From: CAVPJC01 sp963705155
Lineage (GTDB): Bacteria; Chloroflexota; Anaerolineae; Anaerolineales; UBA4823
Assembly (NCBI GenBank): GCA_963705155.1
Contig: CAVPJC010000026.1
Coordinates: forward strand, 83,697-147,696
DNA: 64,000 bases
Direction of reading: 5' to 3'
Both the position numbers and the translations under genes were made by a program. This document shows positions 39,122 through 48,757 of this stretch, piece after piece (within the stretch, counting starts at the first letter, position 1; the number at the start of each line of letters is the position of its first letter). The notes beneath the pieces are model-generated. The model was not told the DNA's origin, searched no databases, and worked only from the letters and a program-made list of their open reading frames with translations.

Positions 39122-39418
39122 ATGACAGAAGCAATCTTACTGGAGAAGCGACAGCAAATCTTGTCGATCGCGGATAAATATGGGGCGCACAACGTGCGGG
39201 TATTTGGCTCGGTTGCACGGGGTGAAGCTCGCCCAGACAGCGATATTGACTTTTTGGTAGATTTGGAGCCTGGCCGCAGCCTTTTTGATCTGCGGGGGTT
39301 GCTATACGAATTGCAGTCTCTTTTAGGGGTTGAAGTAGATGTGGTCACAGAAAAGGGGCTGCGCGAGCGTATTCGTGAAGCGTGTTTTGCGCAGAGGCTA
39401 TATCCCTGTGAGAAGTGA
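39122..39418 (+). CDS. mntA: MntA-type minimal nucleotidyltransferase (antitoxin)
   Basis: 98 residues with the minimal nucleotidyltransferase signature GSVARGEARPDSDIDFLVD (Gly29-Ser30, Asp41, Asp43) and a third strand VEVDVVTEKG. In HEPN/MNT toxin-antitoxin pairs such proteins AMPylate and so neutralise the HEPN RNase. The partner gene overlaps its last 11 bases but is internally deleted. The frame is intact. Confidence 0.88.
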   Translation: MTEAILLEKRQQILSIADKYGAHNVRVFGSVARGEARPDSDIDFLVDLEPGRSLFDLRGLLYELQSLLGVEVDVVTEKGLRERIREACFAQRLYPCEK

Positions 39419-39627
39419 TCGGGAACGATTGTTGGATATCCAACGAGATGCGTGAGCAGCATGCCGAAGTGCCTTGATGTCAGTTGATCGGCATGCGGAA
39501 TATTCTTGTTCATGGATATTTTGACGTGGACTTGGATATCGTCTGGAACGCAGCTCAAACCAATGTCGCACGGCTAAAGGAGCAAGTCGAGGCAATCTGC
39601 GGCAAATGGGGGATTGAGGGAATATAG
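39408..39627 (+). pseudogene. hepT: HepT (HEPN/DUF86) toxin gene with internal deletion
   Basis: The GTG at 39408 opens RSDRERLLDIQRDA, the usual HepT N-terminus. The frame then breaks, and about 40 bp later another frame gives LIGMRNILVHGYFDVDLDIV and the normal C-terminus to a TAG at 39625-39627. The catalytic RNxLxH motif (RNILVH) survives. About 50-60 residues of the central helices, usual in the 110-residue family, are missing. A full-length HepT is therefore not encoded, unlike the intact antitoxin next to it. Confidence 0.75.
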
Positions 39628-40089
39628 TCCGTTTGGACAGACCGGCGCCATCACGGGGTCTCCCAGGGGCAGTGGTAATTGCTGGAAGCAAATGCTTGGC
39701 CCTGTGGTGGCGTTGGAAGTGCTTCTCAAACACAGAATCAAGGCTTGGATGATGCAACGATATGTTTAGTATTTGATGGTGATGGGGTAGGTAATACAAT
39801 CCAACCTTTCAGCATGCTTAGTTACTATGTTCCTACTAGGTGGGGAACGACAGAACAACGTGATTGTGCTTTTGTTACCTCCGATCAGCCAGTCGCTGCC
39901 GTTGAAAATCATCTAAGCATGTCGTGGGCATCCTTTTATCACGCACTGTCTTCCTACAGCCGCATTTTTTTGATAAAGGCGGACAGGTGCTTCTTTGGAG
40001 AATGGGATTAAAAAAAAAGGCAGCGTAACCCATCTGATCCAGGTTGTTGGTGATCGCTTTGCCTGAAGTGTAAAATTTAGGATTACAGG
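39628..40089. other. Gene-poor stretch after the hepT remnant
   Basis: About 460 bp. One plus-strand open frame of 110 codons (39679-40011) has no ribosome-binding site and no recognisable domain, so I do not call it a gene. Confidence 0.4.
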
Positions 40090-40925
40090 CTGTTACTTCC
40101 TTCGTGTGGGTTGACGATCAGCATCTCCTGTATTCCAAAGTGACGCTGCCCGGCAGCGGGGAGCTGCCAAATGTTGCGGAGGGAGGCGGACCTCTGCCGA
40201 TTTAAGGAGAGATCTGGCATACCAATCTGGATGGAACAGAACAGAGCCTGCTGGTGACCGCGCCTGTGTACCGGCTGTTAGGGATTTCAAAAGATGGCAG
40301 CAGGTATTTTGTCACCGGTTTGATCGAAAGGAGCTGGAGATTAGAGGATATCTACTATCTGGAAACGGAAACCGGTGTGTTGGAAAGCATGTGGGGCGCC
40401 GAAGGGAAACCTGGTCGCTACTCGTACGGATTGAGTTAGGCTACCCTGCCGGACGGTTCACTGAGCCTGATCATTGCCTACTCTGACGAGGCGCCTGGTC
40501 ACACTGTGTTTGGGAAAATCCCCAATCTTTGGATGATCGATCCCGAGACAGGTAGTAAACAGATCGTGTGGCATGGCGATCAGCACCCAGAAACCGAAGG
40601 TTTGTATCTACCTGAAGACATAGTATGGTCATCTATTTCGATGGATGAATACTTATACACCTTGGGTGCACAATTGTGGAAAAAAAATATCCAAAGCGAA
40701 GAGGACATCCATTTGGGTGATGCGCGGGAAAACTAATTGATTGGACCGATGGCGAAATCGTTGTTTGGAATATACTTACGGGCAGCCTCCAACTTCTGGA
40801 TAGGGCAGGCAGCGTGTTGGGGGAGATACAATTTGTCGATCAATAATCGGGGCATGAATTATATGTGGTAGACAATGGATTGGATTGGCAGGCTCACATT
40901 ACTTCACCTTCACCCATAGGCAAAT
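40090..40925 (+). pseudogene. Decayed beta-propeller (TolB/WD40-like) protein gene
   Basis: Plus-strand frames can be joined over stops near 40,203, 40,440 and 40,735 into a coherent repeat protein: VWVDDQHLLYSKVTLPG, GEIWHTNLDGTEQSLL, ISKDGSRYFVTG, NLWMIDPETGSKQIVWHG, GEIVVWNILTGSLQLL, SGHELYVVDNG. Such WxxDxxG...Lxx blocks are beta-propeller blades of TolB/lipoprotein-type proteins. There is no start region or signal peptide. The interruptions include in-frame stops as well as slips, so real decay is more likely than sequencing error. Confidence 0.6.
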
Positions 40926-41149
40926 AGCAAAATTTCCCCCGTCCAGCCCTTGCAAAACTAGAACGTATGCATCATTGTGGCTTTGTCCTGCTGTACCTTA
41001 CCGGCACATCCTCCACCCCGAATTTACCGAATTGAATTTCTCAATTCAATTCCCCCATACCGCCAACCGCCCGGCAGGACTGATTGCAACCCTGCCGGGC
41101 TGGGGTTAAAGTTCGATCGGCCGGGTCAATGACCTCGGCCGCTGCCCGT

Positions 41150-41429
41150 TCACTGGGTGACTTCAGGCGCCGCATCAGGCGCCGCTTCGGGCGCTGATTC
41201 CGGTCTCGCCGGGGACAACGCTGAGGGGCGCCTCGGGCACCACGATCATCATCACGATGTAAGCCACCAGCAGGGCGCCCGCCCAGCCCAACAGGCCCCC
41301 GACCACAAAGCCCAGCCGCACCAGGGTGGGGTCGATCCCGAAGAAGTCGCCCAGGCCAGCGCACACACCGCCGATCATGCGGTTGCTGCGCGAACGATAT
41401 AGCTGTTTGTACTGCGTGTTCATATCCAA
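41150..41429 (-). CDS. PspC-domain membrane protein (phage shock protein C-like)
   Basis: The N-terminal 65 residues are a textbook PspC domain: SRSNRMIGGVCAGLGDFFG, IDPTLVRLGFVVGGLLG and a membrane helix (ALLVAYIVMMIVVP). The frame then stops at 41175. A neighbouring frame gives a typical low-complexity tail (SAPEAAPDAAPEVTQ) to a TGA at 41150-41152, so a slip near 41,215 is likely. PspC proteins act in envelope-stress responses at the inner membrane. No pspA or pspB is nearby. Start ATG at 41429 or 41423. Confidence 0.8.
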
Positions 41430-41852
41430 TCTCCTTTTTTGAAGTGCTGTATCTCTCTACGCAAATGTGCATGGAAGGTTGCAGCCTGTATCTGTGTTCA
41501 TCCATGTCCATCTGTGGTTAAGCTTTCTCGGCGCAGATGGGTATGAAAAGTTTGCGACGTCTGATGAAGTTGGAAACTGCATTTGCCTAAGGATCTTCAA
41601 AGGGCAGGGCAGCTTGACAATTCGGTTGCCGTTACGAGGCGGATGTTCTTCCCGCCATCTTGCCCAGCGCGTAGCGAAGGGCTTGCGAAGGTATGGAATC
41701 TCCCTGCCGCTGAGGGGCTGCTTCGTTCGCTGGGGAGCGCTCACTCGCAGCGACATCTATTAAGGTGAAAGTCGGGGCGTTTAAGCCTTGCCGCTGGCGC
41801 GGTTCGCTCTGGATGTGGTTTAATAACGGGTACACCAAGGAGGTGGTACAGC
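41430..41852. other. Intergenic region between divergent pspC and ADP-ribosylglycohydrolase genes
   Basis: About 420 bp with no supported gene. It should hold both promoters. Open frames here lack ribosome-binding sites. Confidence 0.45.
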
Positions 41853-42791
41853 ATGGAGATGATCGAGCGCTTTCGCGGCTGCCTGCTGGGGCTGGCAGCC
41901 GGTGATGCCCTGGGAACGACCCTGGAGTTCAAGCCGCCCGGGTCTTTCCCACCCCTGACCGGAATGGTTGGCGGCGGGCCGTTTGGCCTGCAGCCCGGGC
42001 AGTGGACGGATGACACCTCCATGGCCCTGTGCCTGGCGGAGAGCCTGCTGGAGTGCGGCGGCTTCGACCCCGCTGACCAGATGCAGCGCTACCTGCGCTG
42101 GCGGCGAGAAGGCCACCTGAGCGCCACCGGCGCCTGTTTCGATATTGGCAATACCATCAGCGCTGCGCTTAGCCGCTACGAGCGCACCCGCCAGCCTTAC
42201 TGTGGGTCGCAGGACCCCTACACCGCCGGCAACGGCTCGCTCATGCGCCTGGCGCCCGTACCCATGTACTACGCCCGCCAGCCGGAGCTTGCCATGCAGA
42301 AATCCGGCGAGAGCTCGCTCACCACCCACGGTCTGCAGGTCACCACCGATGCCTGCCGCTACTTTGGCGGTTTGCTGGTTGGAGCATTGTCCGGGGTCTC
42401 CAAGCAGATACTCCTGTCAGAAGCCTATGCCCCGCTGACGGGCTACTGGCAGGCCCACCCCCTGCACCCGGAAATCCAGGCCGTCGCTGCCGGATCGTTT
42501 AAACACAAAATGCCGCCCGACCTGCGCGGCGATGGCTATGTGGTGCACTCGCTGGAGGCGGCGCTGTGGGCTGTGCATCACAGCCGCTCGTTCGAGCACG
42601 GCGCTTTGCTGGCGGTGAACCTGGGCGAAGACGCCGATACCACCGGAGCCATTTACGGGCAGCTTGCCGGTGCGCTGTACGGCGAAGCAGGCATCCCCGC
42701 CGCCTGGCGCGATCTGCTGGCGCTGAAGGACGACATTCGCAGCTTTGCTGAGAAATTGTATGGGCGGGCGATGGAAGTTGTAGAAGAGTGA
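41853..42791 (+). CDS. ADP-ribosylglycohydrolase (DraG-like)
   Basis: 312 residues, intact, with AAGGAGG upstream. The two metal-binding signatures are complete: GQWTDDTSMALCLAESL (TDDT, residues 52-55) and NLGEDADTTGAIYGQLAGA (Asp260, Asp262). RFRGCLLGLAAGDALG is the usual N-terminal helix. Family members remove ADP-ribose from Arg, Ser or nucleic-acid sites, using two Mg ions. No ADP-ribosyltransferase is nearby, so the target is unknown. Confidence 0.92.
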   Translation: MEMIERFRGCLLGLAAGDALGTTLEFKPPGSFPPLTGMVGGGPFGLQPGQWTDDTSMALCLAESLLECGGFDPADQMQRYLRWRREGHLSATGACFDIGNTISAALSRYERTRQPYCGSQDPYTAGNGSLMRLAPVPMYYARQPELAMQKSGESSLTTHGLQVTTDACRYFGGLLVGALSGVSKQILLSEAYAPLTGYWQAHPLHPEIQAVAAGSFKHKMPPDLRGDGYVVHSLEAALWAVHHSRSFEHGALLAVNLGEDADTTGAIYGQLAGALYGEAGIPAAWRDLLALKDDIRSFAEKLYGRAMEVVEE

Positions 42792-42793
42792 AC

Positions 42794-42887
42794 GACCCCC
42801 CTCTGGCTCCCCCCACTTTCGCAGATAATAAAGCGGATAATCGGGTGTGTTGGCGAAAATGGGGGGAGAGCGAGAGGAGAGGGGGGT
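42794..42887. terminator. Large imperfect inverted repeat between convergent genes
   Basis: The left arm (42794-42821) reads ACCCCCCTCT..GCTCCCCCCA.TTTCGC and the right arm (42853-42887) GCGAAA.TGGGGGGAG...GAGAGG..AGGGGGGT. Together they can fold into a 25-30-bp stem with small bulges and a 31-base AT-rich loop. It lies exactly between the ADP-ribosylglycohydrolase stop and the stop of the convergent ABC-transporter operon, so a bidirectional terminator is likely. The length and C/G-run arms are unusual. Confidence 0.55.
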
Positions 42888-42889
42888 AA

Positions 42890-43982
42890 TTATTCGATGG
42901 TTGTGTCGGCGCGCTTCAACAGGTCATCGGGCAGGGTCACGTTCTGCTCGGCGGCGCCTTTGGGGTTCACCGTCAGCACGACTGCATCCTGGATCTGGAT
43001 GGGGGTCTTGGCGATATCCACATTGCCGTTAAGGTACTCGGCGATCAGGCGGCCCGAATCCAGGCCTTCTTCGTAGGGGTTAACGCCGTAGGAGGCCGCC
43101 GCGCCCAGACCGGGCATGGAGGCGCTGGTGCCCACCAGCAGGATGTCATTGGCGTTGGCTACATTCACCAGGGCTTCGAAGCCGGAGATGACGGTGTTAT
43201 CGTTGACCTGCATGAAGGCATCGATATCCCGCCCCACCAGCGAATTCGGCGGCTACCTGCACCTCGCCGCTGTTGGCGACCGTGGCCGTTTCGATGGTCA
43301 GGCCCAGTTTTTCAGCGCCTTTTTGGGCCAGGTCGAGCAGGTAGGTGGCGTTGGCTTCGGCCGGGTTGTAAACGATGCCGATCACCTTGGCTTCGGGCTT
43401 GATCTCCAACACCAGATTGAGGGTTTGCTCCACCGGGTCTTGCAGCTGGTTGCCGATCATCCAGGACGGGTGATCTGTGGGCGATTTGGCGATGCCGGCG
43501 CCGTACGGGTTGCTGATGGCGTTGAAGAACACCGGCGGCGCTTGCAGGTCTTTGGTCACGTTGTAAGCCGCCTGCATGGCGGGTGTGGAGGTGGCTACGA
43601 TCAGGTCCACTTTTTCATCCACAAACTGCTGGGCGATGGTGGTCAGCGTGGCAATATCGCCCTCGGCGTTGCGGTCGATGAACTCCACATTCTTCCCGCC
43701 TTCATAACCGGCCTCCTGGAGGGCGTCAATCACGCCTTTTTTGATCAGCTCCAGCGAGGGGTGGCTGGCGATGGTCATCAGGCCGATGACATACTTTTTC
43801 TCCGGTACGGCGGTCGGGGCCACGGTCGGCGGTGGTGCCTGAGTGGGAGCCGCCGGCGCCTCGGTCACTTCCACCGGAGCCACGGTGGCGGCGGGCGGTT
43901 CGGGTGTGGCTGCTGGCGGTGCGGCGCAGCCTGCAGCCAGAACGGATAAAACCAGAAGCAAGATCGATATTTTTCTGAACAT
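42890..43982 (-). CDS. ABC transporter substrate-binding lipoprotein (ABC_sub_bind/TrpX-like), frame slip
   Basis: About 363 residues. The ATG at 43982 follows AGGAGG. A lipoprotein signal (LLLVLSVLAAGC, lipidated Cys) is followed by a Pro/Ala/Thr-rich linker. The domain then begins with KKYVIGLMTIASHPSLELIK, FIDRNAEGD, DLIVATSTPAMQAA and KVIGIVYNPAEANA. These are hallmarks of the ABC_sub_bind (PF04392) family, which includes the predicted tryptophan/tyrosine transporter TrpXYZ. A slip near 43,220 leads into DAFMQVNDNTVISGFEALV and the C-terminus. Last gene of the permease-ATPase-binding protein operon. Confidence 0.87.
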
Positions 43983-44081
43983 TTGGAACCTCCTTGAATA
44001 AATGGACATTGAGTCTTTTTTACCTGGCAGCCAGTTCTGGGAGAGTGTACTTCTCCCGCCCCCCGGCTGCCGGGATCGAAT

Positions 44082-44880
44082 TTAATGCGTGAGCAGCAGC
44101 TTGTCATCCAGCAGCGGCTCGTGGCGCACCTCGGCAAACTTGGCCAGCAGGTCGTGCACGCTCATGCCGGCCTTTTCTTCGGCGCCGAGATCCAGGATGA
44201 TGCGCCCGTGGTCGAGCATGAGCATGCGGTTGCCATAAGTCAGCGAAAGCCGCAGGTTGTGGGTGATCATCATGGCGGTCAGGTGGTGGGTGTGCACCAC
44301 CTGGTTGGTCAGCTCCAGGATGCGGTCAGCGGTGTTGGGGTCCAGCGCGCCGGTGTGCTCATCCAGCAGCAGGATCTTGGGGCGGGTCAGGGTGGCCATC
44401 AGCAAAGTGAGCGCCTGGCGCTGCCCACCGCTGAGCAGGCTGACGCGCGTATCCAGGCGGTTCTGCATGCCCAGCTCCAGGGGCGCCAGCAGATCGCGGA
44501 ACATCTGCTTGCGCTCGCGCGTCACGCCGCGCCGCAAGCGGTGGCGCTGGGCGCGCAGCAGCGCCAGGGTCAGGTTTTCGGCAATCGTCATGGTTTCGGC
44601 GGTGCCCATCAGCGGGTCCTGGAAGACGCGCCCCACCAGGCTGGCCCGGCGGTGCTCAGGCCAGGCGGTTACGTCGGTCTCCTGGATCAGGATGCGCCCG
44701 CGCGTCGGCGGCGTACGCGCCGGCAATCGTGTTGAACAGGGTGGTTTTGCCCGAGCCATTGCTGCCGATCAGGGTGACAAATTGTTCGGCCGGCAGGTGC
44801 AGATCGATGCCGCGCAGGCTGTGAACTTCATTCACACTGCCCGGGTTGAAAACCACGTGAAGCGCCTGGATACTCAGCAT
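44082..44880 (-). CDS. ABC transporter ATP-binding protein (frame slip)
   Basis: About 265 residues. TLIGSNGSGKTTLFNTIAG is the Walker A region, VSLLSGGQRQALTLL the signature motif, and ILLLDEHTGALDP Walker B and D-loop. MMITHNLR contains the switch His. A slip near 44,700 separates the first 55 residues from the rest. It starts two bases after the permease stop and belongs to the importer operon. Confidence 0.92.
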
Positions 44881-44883
44881 GGC

Positions 44884-45929
44884 CTAACCCTGTTTTTTGC
44901 CTTTCTGCAAGGTTGAAAGCCAGAGCGCCAGCAACACGATCGCCGCCGTGGCCAGCTTGATATCCTGGGCGCTGATGCGGAAATTTTCCCCGCCTGGAAG
45001 AGGAATTTTTACATTCAGGGCGGCGGCGATGGCGATGCGGTAAAGGATCATCCCGATGATCACCGAAAGCGTGGCCCCCGAGATGCCTTTGGGGCGGAAG
45101 ATCGTCTCGCCCACGATGACCGCCGCCAGCCCGGCGATGATCAATCCCTGCCCCATGTTTACATCCGAAAAACCCTGGTACTGCGCAAACAACGCCCCCG
45201 AGAAGCCAACCAACCCGTTGCTGATCGCCAGACCCAGAACGATCATGCGGTTGGTATCCGTCCCCAGCGAGCGGATCATCTGCGGGTTGGCGCCGGTGGC
45301 TTGCATCGCCAGGCCCAGTTCGGTGAGCATGCACCAATCGAATAAGAGCTTGACGGTCATCACGAGGAAACCGACGATCAAAATCGCCAGCAGGTTGGTC
45401 GAAATGCGCAGCAGCTCGGGGCTGGCCAGCCGCTGCAGGGCCTGCCCGGAAGGATTCGGTGAACGGGGAGAAGACCGTGGCCGAATTGAGCAGCGGGATG
45501 TTGGATTTGCCCATCATGCGCAGGTTAATCGCTCACCAGCGCCGTGGTGGTCAGGATGGAGGCCAGCAGGCTGTGGATTTTGCAGACGGTTGGCGATCAC
45601 AGCGGTGGTGGCGCCTGCCAGCGCTCCGCAGGCAAAGGCCACCGGCAGGGTGAAATAGGGGTTGTACCCGCGGCGATCATGGCTGCGGCGATGGAGGCCC
45701 CCAGAGGGAAGCTGCCGTCGATCGTCAGATCGGGAAAATCCAGGATGCGGAAGGTGATGTAAACGCCCATCGCCACCAGGGCAAAGCACAGCCCGGTGGC
45801 AATCGACCCCGACCAGACATTGAGGGAGAGGTTGCGGAAGTTCAGGGCGATGATTAACAGCAGCAATCCCGCCAGGATGATCCCGCCGGTTTTGCGAATG
45901 CGTTCCGCGTTTTGCAAAATCCCACCCAA
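44884..45929 (-). CDS. ABC transporter permease, TrpY-like (BPD_transp_2 family), several frame slips
   Basis: A membrane protein of about 345 residues reassembled over three or four slips (45.4-45.7 kb). The segment FRILDFPDLTIDGSFPLGA is diagnostic of permeases that pair with ABC_sub_bind binding proteins. Later helices include LIIAGLAAVIVGETIF and LSVIIGMILYRIAIAAAL. The proposed start is a TTG at 45929 and is uncertain. First gene of the operon, with a promoter 40 bp upstream. Confidence 0.85.
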
Positions 45930-45968
45930 AGCAAACCCCGCCCCAACTTTCCGAATTGTATACTAAAA

Positions 45969-45998
45969 ATTATAGACCCGAATGTGCCGCTAAGTCTA
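45969..45998 (-). promoter_or_regulatory. Candidate promoter of the ABC importer operon
   Basis: On the minus strand TAGACT (45998-45993), an 18-base spacer and a perfect TATAAT (45974-45969), 40 bp upstream of the permease start. No T-box or other leader structure fits in the short gap. Confidence 0.5.
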
Positions 45999-46023
45999 GC
46001 CCGATTGTACTACAATTGCGAAA

Positions 46024-46696
46024 TCATTCTAAGAAAGTTGCAAGCTCATCCAGCGGTTTTTTGGTAATCTCCGGCACAAGGGCATCGCCGGCCGGGTAAC
46101 CCACCACCAGCAGCAGAAATGCGCGCTCATTTTCAGGCCGGCCCAGGATCTGGTTCGAGAAAGCCCATCGGGCTGGGGGTGTGGGTGAGTGAAGCCAGCC
46201 CGGCGTGATGGAGTGCAGTGATCAGTATGCCCGTGGCAATGCCCACCGATTCGTTAACGTAATAATTCTTTACCCGGCGTCCGTCGGGCAGCTTGCCATA
46301 GCTCTGAGCAAAGATGGCGATCAGGTAAGGGGCGATTTCCAGGTACGGCTTGACCTCATCGGTGCCGAAGGGCTCCAGCGCCTCCAGCCATTCCCTGGGG
46401 GCGCGGCGGTGGTAAAACTCGTGTTCTTCTTTCTCGGCGCCCAGGCGGATCTGGCGTTTGAGGTCGGCATCGCCCACCACCACAAAGTGCCAGGGCTGCA
46501 GGTTGGCCCCGTTGGGGGCGGTGCCGGCTGCCAGCAGGCATTCTTCAATCACCTGGCGCGGCACAGGGCGGCTGGAGAACTGGCGCACGGTGCGGCGGCG
46601 CTGCAGGTCGGCGTGAAATTCAGTCGCCCGGCTCAGCATTTCATCCGGCGGGTACTCTCGATAGGCACGATGGGGAACGTGTTTGTAAAGGCTCAT
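46024..46696 (-). CDS. Nitroreductase-family flavoprotein (frame slip)
   Basis: About 223 residues from the ATG at 46696 after GGAGGG. RRRTVRQFSSRPVPRQVIEE binds FMN phosphate, and TAPNGANLQPWHFVVVGD is the family core. GIATGILITALHHAGLASL lies in the dimer interface. A slip near 46,155 leads into QILGRPENERAFLLLVVGYP, the usual C-terminal FMN-binding strand, ending at a TGA at 46024-46026. The long N-terminal extension and the DLQRRRTVR context resemble BluB/iodotyrosine-deiodinase-like members. The substrate is unknown. Confidence 0.87.
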
Positions 46697-46959
46697 ACAA
46701 CCCTCCAGCGGATCAGAAATGAGTGTTTTTCAAAACTGTAGATATTGGATTACCTTTGTATTATATCCTTTCCGCGCAGGGGTGTTCCTGGCTTGCCGTG
46801 GACATTCGGACGGCAGGCTCCAATTGTGTCATCATCTCTTGCACACCATACGATACATTATGATTGCGTTGCAGCAGTTAACGACCCTGAAATATTGGCT
46901 TACAGACCTGTAAAGCCCACCGGGTGCAGGAGGGGTATGACATCTGTCAGGTGATCATC
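46697..46959. other. Intergenic region upstream of the beta-oxidation operon
   Basis: Divergent region between the nitroreductase gene and the TetR promoter. No gene or RNA is seen. Confidence 0.45.
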
Positions 46960-47010
46960 TTGACATTCATCCTGCCCTCTGGTATTCTTGCTCTACCGAA
47001 CGGTCGGTAG
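46960..47010 (+). promoter_or_regulatory. Promoter and TetR operator of the beta-oxidation operon
   Basis: TTGACA (46960-46965), 17-base spacer, TATTCT (46983-46988), then the palindrome CTACCGA-ACGG-TCGGTAG (46993-47010) at the expected transcription start. The half-site matches common TetR-family operators (ACCGnnCGGT type). Its position suggests that the following tetR product represses the whole operon, released by an acyl-CoA or similar ligand (inference). Confidence 0.75.
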
Positions 47011-47029
47011 GGTAAGCGGGGAGAAGGCG

Positions 47030-47598
47030 ATGACACGGGATGACATCCTTGAAGCGGCGGCGCAAATCTTCAGCCAGAAGGGCTTTCACGCCGCATCCAT
47101 GCAGGACATCGCCCAGGCGGTGAACCTGCAAAAAGCCAGCCTGTACCACCACGTCACCAGTAAACAAGATATCCTGTTGGCGCTATTAGACCGCGCTCTC
47201 GATATACTGATCGAGCATATCAACCGAGTAGTCCAGCAGCCGCTCCCGGCAGATGAGAAACTGCGCCAGGCCATGTGCGCCTACCTGGAGGTTTTACTGG
47301 ATCACCGCGACCTGGCCTCCGTGCTCCTGCTGGAACACCGCTCGTTGGAGCCTCAGTTTCATACCCGTCATATCCCGCGCCGCGACCGCTTTGAGCAATT
47401 GTGGCGCGTTTGATTCAGGAAGGAATGGATCAGGGTCTGTTTACCTGCACCGACCCGGGCCTTACCTCGCGCTCCTGCTTGGGCGTGCTGAACTGGACGA
47501 TCACCTGGTACAGCCCCAACGGGCCGCTGGCGGCGAGTGAGATCGGAGAGCAAACCGCCAACCTGTTTCTCCGCGGGCTGATGATCCGGGAGGCATAA
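47030..47598 (+). CDS. TetR-family regulator of the fatty-acid degradation operon (frame slip)
   Basis: About 190 residues. The ATG at 47030 follows GGGGAGAAGG. The HTH is canonical: ILEAAAQIFSQKGFHAASMQ, DIAQAVNLQKASLYHHVTSK. The C-terminal helical domain slips frame near 47,400 and resumes as ARLIQEGMDQGLF and NLFLRGLM to 47598. Analogy with FadR of Bacillus and PsrA (TetR-family repressors of beta-oxidation) and the operator just upstream support this role. It starts the operon that runs to 58.2 kb. Confidence 0.88.
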
Positions 47599-47600
47599 CC

Positions 47601-48678
47601 ATGCAGATGCCTGGAGCCAGGGACCTGCCGCCCGTTCGAGAATTTCAAACAGCCGCCGGGGCGCGCATCTTCCAGATCCCCCTGCAGGAGTTTCCGATCC
47701 TGTGGGGTTATGTCTATTTGGTCCTGGTGCAGGACCAACAATTCGGCGCATACCGGGTATTGATCGACACCGGCTCGGGGTTTGGAGAATCGAACCAGCA
47801 CCTGGAAGCCGGGCTGCAGGCTGCCGCCCTGCTAGCCGGGCAGCCGCTGGGACTGGAGAGCCTGACCCATGTGCTCATCACCCACGGGCACATCGACCAT
47901 TTTGGCGGGCTGGGCTACGTGCGCCCGCGCACCGCTGCCCTGGTGGGTGTGCACGAGCTGGACTTGCGTAACCTGACCCATTACGAAGAACGCCTGGCGG
48001 TGGTCGCCCGCCGGCTGGGGTATTTTCTCATCGAGGCGGGTGTTCCGCCGGAGAAGCGCCGCTCAGATCATCGATAGCTATACCATTACCAAGCGTCTGT
48101 ACCATTCGGTTAAGGTGGATTTCACTTTCGAGGCCCTGGGGATGCGTGTGGGGCCGTTCGAGATGCTGCATGTCCCCGGGCATTGCGCCGGTCATGTGGT
48201 GATCCGTCTGCACGATGTGCTCTTCAGCGGAGACCATGTGCTGGATGAGACCAGCCCGCACCAATCGCCAGAGCATCTGACGCTTTCCACCGGTCTGGAG
48301 CATTACCTGCGCTCGTTGGATGCTCTGCAGGCGTGGGCCGGCGACGTGCGCCTGACCCTGGGCGGGCACAAAGACCCTATCAATGACCTGCCTGCCCGCA
48401 TGGCTGCCATCCGCAGCCTGCACCGGGAGCGATTGAACCGGGTGGAGGAATTGTTAACCACACCGCACACTGTGAATGAAGTCTCGCACGAATTGTTTGG
48501 CGATGTGCACGGCTACAATGTGCTGCTGGCGCTGGAAGAGGCGGGCGCCCATGTGGAATACCTGTACCAGCGCGGCCGGCTGGGAATTGCCAACCTGGAT
48601 GAGTATGAACGCAGCCCGGAGCCGCTGCCCGTTCAGTACACCACAACCAGATTGGGAGGAGTGGATCCGGAAGAATGA
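47601..48678 (+). CDS. Metallo-beta-lactamase-fold hydrolase (frame slip)
   Basis: About 358 residues. The metal ligands are present: THGHIDHFGG (HxHxDH), VPGHCAGHV (His) and VLFSGDHVL (Asp). The C-terminal 100 residues (LNRVEELLTTPHTVNEVSHE, then LLALEEAGAHVEYLYQRGRL) form a winged-helix tail seen in glyoxalase-II-like and LACTB2-type enzymes. A slip near 48,060 joins the two halves. It begins 2 bp after tetR. In this operon a thioesterase-like or acyl-ester hydrolase role is plausible (inference). Confidence 0.85.
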
Positions 48679-48757
48679 AATCGGATGTGTAACAAATAAA
48701 TGTTGTTACTGCAAATCGACAAACGGTCATCAATTATCACCAATTCAGGAGGAAACC

